Shown: positions 48,067 through 51,808 of the stretch, in pieces
How positions within the stretch are numbered: the stretch's first letter is position 1
Layout of the letters: every line of letters begins with the position of its first letter
Source: an uncultured Bifidobacterium sp.
GTDB taxonomy: Bacteria; Actinomycetota; Actinomycetes; Actinomycetales; Bifidobacteriaceae
Assembly (NCBI GenBank): GCA_937874315.1
Contig: CALNAE010000129.1
Coordinates: 1 to 51,808, forward strand
Direction: 5' to 3'
Length of the DNA: 51,808 bases
Made by a program: the position numbers and the translations under genes
Notes under the pieces: generated by a model
Databases searched by the model: none
Seen by the model: the letters and a program-made list of their open reading frames with translations, nothing else
What the model was told of the DNA's origin: nothing

Positions 48067-50076
48067 ATGTCCGGATTTCAGCTGGTTACCGGATTTGCAC
48101 CAGCGGGCGATCAGCCCGGGGCCATCCGCCAGATGGTGGAGGGGCTGGAGGCCGGCCTGAGTCACCAGACACTGCTGGGCGTTACCGGTTCCGGTAAGAC
48201 GTTCAGCATTGCCAGCGTGATTGCCCGGGTGCAGCGGCCCGCCCTGGTGCTGGCGCCAAACAAGACGCTGGCGGCCCAGCTGTATGGCGAGTTCCGGGCA
48301 TTTTTTCCACACAACGCCGTGGAGTATTTCGTTTCCTATTACGATTATTACCAGCCTGAGGCCTATGTGCCTTCCTCGGATACCTATATCCAGAAGGATG
48401 CGTCGGTCAATGACCATATCGAGCAGATGCGCCTGTCCGCCACCAAGGCGCTGATGGAGCGGTCTGATGCCATTATCGTTGCCACGGTTTCCTCTATTTA
48501 TGGCTTGGGGGACCCGGCCAGCTACCTGAAAATGGTGCTGCATCTGGACCGGGGTGAGCCTATTGATCAGCGTACCCTGCTGCGGCGGTTGACTGAGCTG
48601 CAGTACAGTCGTAATGACCTGAATTTTGAGCGGGCTACCTTCCGGGTGCGTGGTGATGTGGTAGATGTTTTTCCGGCAGAGTCGGAGCTGGAGGCTATCC
48701 GGATCGAGCTGTTCGATGATGAAATTGAAAATATTGCCGCTTTTGATCCGCTGACCGGAGAGGTGCTGCGCCGCCTGCCACGCTTTACGTTTTATCCGAA
48801 AACTCATTACGTAACGCCTAGGGAGATCCTGCTGGAAGCGGTGGAGCAGATCCGGGGTGAATTGCAGGCCCGGCTGGCTGTTCTGCGCGAGGCGGGCAAG
48901 CTGGTGGAGGCCGGGCGGCTGGAACAGCGGACCCGTTTTGATCTGGAGATGCTGCTGGAGCTGGGCTACTGCACCGGCATTGAAAATTACTCGCGCTACC
49001 TGTCCGGCCGGGCACCCGGTCTGCCACCGCCCACGCTGTATGATTATTTGCCGGATAATGCCCTGATGGTCATTGATGAGTCCCATGTCACGGTGCCGCA
49101 GATTAGTGCCATGTACAAGGGGGATCGCTCCCGCAAGGAAACTCTGGTGAACTACGGCTTTCGTCTGCCATCAGCACTGGACAACCGGCCGCTGCGTTTT
49201 GAGGAATGGGAGGCTATTTCCCCCCAGACCCTTTTTGTTTCAGCTACGCCAGGGCCTTATGAAGCCCGTTATTCCAGCCAGGTGGTGGAGCAGGTGGTCC
49301 GGCCCACGGGACTGGTTGATCCGGAAATCATGGTCCGGCCCGCTACGGCCCAGGTGGATGATCTGCTGTCCGAGATTCACCGGGCCGTTGCCGCCGGTGA
49401 GCGGGTGCTGGTTACGACGCTGACTAAAAAGATGGCTGAGGATCTGACCGACTATCTGGGCGACCATGGTGTCCGGGTTCGTTACCTGCATTCGGATATT
49501 GATACGGTGGAGCGGGTGGAGATTATCCGGGATCTGCGGCTGGGTACCTTTGATGTGCTGGTGGGGATCAACCTGCTGCGCGAGGGGCTGGATATGCCGG
49601 AGGTGGCGCTGGTGGCCGTGCTGGATGCCGACAAGGAGGGCTTTTTGCGTTCCGAGCGCTCCCTGATCCAGACTATTGGCCGGGCTGCCCGCAATCTGCG
49701 GGGGCGGGCTATTCTTTATGCTGACCAGATCACCGGATCAATGCAGCGGGCCATGGATGAGACCGCACGGCGCCGGACCCGGCAACTGGCCTTTAATGCG
49801 GCCCGGGGTATTGTGCCCAGGGGGGTTCAGCGGGATATCCGCGATATCATGGAAGGCGCGGTGCCGGGTGCCCGTAGCGGTCGCCGGGGCCAGAAAGCCC
49901 GGGTAGCAGAGGAGTCGGCGGTTTATGCTGCCAGCCTGTCTGCGGACGAGCTCGGTCGCCGGATCCGCCAGCTGGAAAGCCGGATGCAGCAACTGGCCAG
50001 GGATCTGGAGTTTGAGGCAGCGGCCCGGGTGCGGGATGAAATGCGCCTGCTGCAGGATCAGCAGCTGCAGCGCTGA
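48067..50076 (+). CDS. uvrB: UvrB, excinuclease ABC subunit B
   Basis: A 669-aa nucleotide excision repair helicase-like protein that loads on damage with UvrA and recruits UvrC. Walker A is GVTGSGKTFSIA, followed by APNKTLAAQLYGEFR. The beta-hairpin region is YYDYYQPEAYVPSSDTYI; helicase motifs IDESHVTVPQI and IQTIGRAARN follow; and the C-terminal UVR motif is RQLESRMQQLARDLEFEAAARVRDE. ATG 48067 is preferred to the adjacent GTG 48064 (GGGAG 8 bases upstream). Host housekeeping gene with lower GC and different codon use than the element. Confidence 0.97.
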   Translation: MSGFQLVTGFAPAGDQPGAIRQMVEGLEAGLSHQTLLGVTGSGKTFSIASVIARVQRPALVLAPNKTLAAQLYGEFRAFFPHNAVEYFVSYYDYYQPEAYVPSSDTYIQKDASVNDHIEQMRLSATKALMERSDAIIVATVSSIYGLGDPASYLKMVLHLDRGEPIDQRTLLRRLTELQYSRNDLNFERATFRVRGDVVDVFPAESELEAIRIELFDDEIENIAAFDPLTGEVLRRLPRFTFYPKTHYVTPREILLEAVEQIRGELQARLAVLREAGKLVEAGRLEQRTRFDLEMLLELGYCTGIENYSRYLSGRAPGLPPPTLYDYLPDNALMVIDESHVTVPQISAMYKGDRSRKETLVNYGFRLPSALDNRPLRFEEWEAISPQTLFVSATPGPYEARYSSQVVEQVVRPTGLVDPEIMVRPATAQVDDLLSEIHRAVAAGERVLVTTLTKKMAEDLTDYLGDHGVRVRYLHSDIDTVERVEIIRDLRLGTFDVLVGINLLREGLDMPEVALVAVLDADKEGFLRSERSLIQTIGRAARNLRGRAILYADQITGSMQRAMDETARRRTRQLAFNAARGIVPRGVQRDIRDIMEGAVPGARSGRRGQKARVAEESAVYAASLSADELGRRIRQLESRMQQLARDLEFEAAARVRDEMRLLQDQQLQR

Positions 50077-50156
50077 GCCGGGCTGCGCTGGAGCCATGGC
50101 CGGCGGGCCTGCTACCATCACGGGCCTTTCCGTATGGCCTTTTGCTGAGTGTCCGC

Positions 50157-51641
50157 ATGACCACAGTCCGCACCCGTATTGCTCCGTCACCCACTGGTGA
50201 TCCCCATGTAGGGACTGCCTATATTGCCCTGTTCAACTACTGTTTTGCCCGGCAGCACGGCGGGCAGTTTGTATTGCGGATTGAGGATACTGACCAGTTG
50301 CGCTCAACCCGTGAGTCAGAACAGCAGATTTTTGAAGCGCTGCGCTGGCTGGGGATCGAATGGGATGAGGGCCCGGATGTGGGCGGGCCCCATGGTCCCT
50401 ATCGCCAGAGCGAGCGTGGGGCCATTTACCGGCAGTACTCGGATGAACTGGTGGCCAGTGGACATGCTTTTCCCTGCTTCTGTTCCAGCAAGCGGCTGGA
50501 ACAGGTCCGGGCCGAACAGATGGCCCGCAAGGAAACCCCCCGTTATGACGGGCACTGCATGCATCTGGCTCCCGAAGAGGCCCGGCGCCGGATTGCCGCC
50601 GGGGAGTCCCATGTGGTGCGGATGAAGGTGCCTTCGGAAGGTGTCTGTGTGGTTCCGGACCTGCTGCGGGGTGAGGTTGAAATTCCCTGGGACCGCATGG
50701 ACATGCAGGTCCTGATGAAAGCGGACGGGCTGCCGACCTACTTTCTGGCCAATGTGGTGGATGATCATCTGATGGGCATTACCCATGTGCTACGGGGCGA
50801 GGAGTGGCTGCCTTCAGCACCAAAGCTGATCAAGCTGTATGAGTATTTTGGCTGGACGCAGCCCGTGCTCTGTTATATGCCGCTGCTGCGCAACCCGGAT
50901 AAAAGCAAACTGTCCAAGCGCAAGAATCCGACCTCGGTGACCTTCTACCAGCGGATGGGCTTTCTGCCTGAGGCGATGCTCAATTATCTGGGGCGCATGG
51001 GCTGGTCCATGCCGGACGAGCGGGAAAAATTCAGCTTGCAGGAGATGATCGAGCAGTTCGACATCCAGCGCATTTCTCTGGGCGGCCCGATCTTTGATAT
51101 GGAAAAGCTCTCCTGGCTGAATGGCCAGTGGCTTCGCGAGCTGAGTGTTGAGGCTTTTGCCCGCGAGGTACAGAACTGGGCCCTGAATCCGGAATACCTG
51201 ATGAAGATCGCCCCCCATGTGCAGGGGCGGGTTGAAACCTTCAGTCAGATCGAGCCGCTGGCCGGTTTTTTCTTTCAGGGAGGGGTTATGCCTGACCTGG
51301 CCCTGTTTGCCCACAAAAAGCTGGATGAGGCCCGGGTCCGCCAGCTGTTGCAGCTGGTGCTGTGGAAGCTGGAAAGCCTGCGTCAGTGGGACAAGGAGCG
51401 GATCACGGCGCAGATCCAGGCTGTGGCAGAGTTTCTGGAGCTGAAGCTGCGGGATGTCATGCCACTGATGTTTGCCGCCATTACCGGCCAGGCCAGTTCG
51501 GTCTCGGTGCTGGATGCCATGGAAATCCTTGGTCCGGACCTGACCCGCTTCCGGTTGCGGCAGGCGCTGGAACGGCTGGGTGGGGCGTCCAAAAAAGAAG
51601 CCAAAGACTGGGAAAAGCAGCTGGCTATAATGCCGGGCTGA
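50157..51641 (+). CDS. gltX: GltX, glutamyl-tRNA synthetase
   Basis: A 494-aa class I aminoacyl-tRNA synthetase that charges tRNA-Glu. The HIGH-type motif is PSPTGDPHVGTAYIALFN at residues 9-26. The KMSKS-type loop is KSKLSKRKNPTS; FCSSKRLEQVRAEQMARKETP and the EDTDQLRSTRESEQQIFEALRWLGIEWDEG stretch are conserved. ATG 50157 (MTTVRTRIAPSPTG) is the family start; a 5-residue longer frame exists. It lies 80 bases after uvrB and 113 bases before a tRNA promoter, the order found in Pseudomonas. Confidence 0.97.
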   Translation: MTTVRTRIAPSPTGDPHVGTAYIALFNYCFARQHGGQFVLRIEDTDQLRSTRESEQQIFEALRWLGIEWDEGPDVGGPHGPYRQSERGAIYRQYSDELVASGHAFPCFCSSKRLEQVRAEQMARKETPRYDGHCMHLAPEEARRRIAAGESHVVRMKVPSEGVCVVPDLLRGEVEIPWDRMDMQVLMKADGLPTYFLANVVDDHLMGITHVLRGEEWLPSAPKLIKLYEYFGWTQPVLCYMPLLRNPDKSKLSKRKNPTSVTFYQRMGFLPEAMLNYLGRMGWSMPDEREKFSLQEMIEQFDIQRISLGGPIFDMEKLSWLNGQWLRELSVEAFAREVQNWALNPEYLMKIAPHVQGRVETFSQIEPLAGFFFQGGVMPDLALFAHKKLDEARVRQLLQLVLWKLESLRQWDKERITAQIQAVAEFLELKLRDVMPLMFAAITGQASSVSVLDAMEILGPDLTRFRLRQALERLGGASKKEAKDWEKQLAIMPG

Positions 51642-51707
51642 ACCGCTTGAGGGGTAAGTCCCTGTTCTGCTGGCCAAAAAATAAAACCAGGTCTTTAAAA
51701 AAAGCTG

Positions 51708-51736
51708 TTGACAGTCCGTGGGCTCCTCCCTAATAT
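51708..51736 (+). promoter_or_regulatory. Strong promoter of the tRNA-Ala operon
   Basis: Perfect -35 TTGACA (51708-51713), a 17-base spacer and -10 TAATAT (51731-51736). A GC-rich discriminator (GCGCCCCG) follows, typical of stringently controlled stable-RNA promoters. tRNA-Ala starts 18 bases after the -10. Confidence 0.85.
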
Positions 51737-51754
51737 GCGCCCCGTCCTCGACAC

Positions 51755-51808
<54 letters not shown>

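Overview
The window has two parts. Bases 1 to about 44,334 are most of an integrated conjugative element of the Tn4371 type. It carries traG and trb conjugation genes, a DUF3363 relaxase, a traF peptidase, parA, iterons and repA, a tyrosine integrase, and several cargo blocks. Bases 44,335-51,808 are host chromosome. They begin with scarred mobile-DNA remnants, followed by tRNA-Asn, an aromatic/aspartate aminotransferase, uvrB, gltX and tRNA-Ala. The gene order aminotransferase-uvrB-gltX-tRNA-Ala and the protein sequences point to a Pseudomonas-like gammaproteobacterium. The species cannot be fixed from this sequence.

Element layout, left to right: (1) a leftward mating-pair operon traG-copG-trbB-C-D-E-J-eexN-trbL, cut by the window start; (2) a second eexN-type lipoprotein gene translationally coupled to a lysR gene; (3) a leftward six-gene redox/efflux cargo operon (tandem ABM-domain protein, zinc alcohol dehydrogenase, Tat-exported hydrolase, cyclophilin-like protein, quinone oxidoreductase, MFS exporter) with a divergent lysR; (4) the leftward relaxase, then traF-DUF2840-RHH-parA-iterons-repA-AlpA-DUF2285 activator-DUF2958 backbone; (5) a rightward Xre-SIR2 pair; (6) DUF736 and a rightward 1,095-aa SF1 helicase; (7) a leftward ParB-like/DUF932 block; (8) a rightward hypothetical gene, then radC; (9) a rightward four-gene operon of metallo-beta-lactamase fold, E2-E1-JAB fusion, second metallo-beta-lactamase fold, and a four-helix membrane protein; (10) a toxin-antitoxin pair and the integrase next to a 3' tRNA-Leu fragment that marks the right attachment site.

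The most interesting part is block 9. It is a compact bacterial ubiquitin-conjugation-like system: E2-like, E1/ThiF-like and JAB/JAMM modules sit in one polypeptide, flanked by two ComEC-type metallo-beta-lactamase-fold proteins, one lacking the first metal-binding His. A membrane protein ends the operon, and all four genes are coupled by ATGA overlaps or a one-base gap. A strong sigma-70-like promoter precedes it, and a near-consensus CIRCE element, the HrcA heat-shock repressor site, lies across its predicted transcription start. That suggests induction by protein-folding stress. The Xre-SIR2 pair and the large helicase are further candidate phage-defence genes on the same element.

The first ~250 bases are extremely G-rich with long homopolymers. 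They look like an unreliable contig end, so the TrbL C-terminus should not be trusted. Most backbone genes read as tightly coupled operons with ATGA overlaps, and cargo sits at a few breakpoints between these operons.
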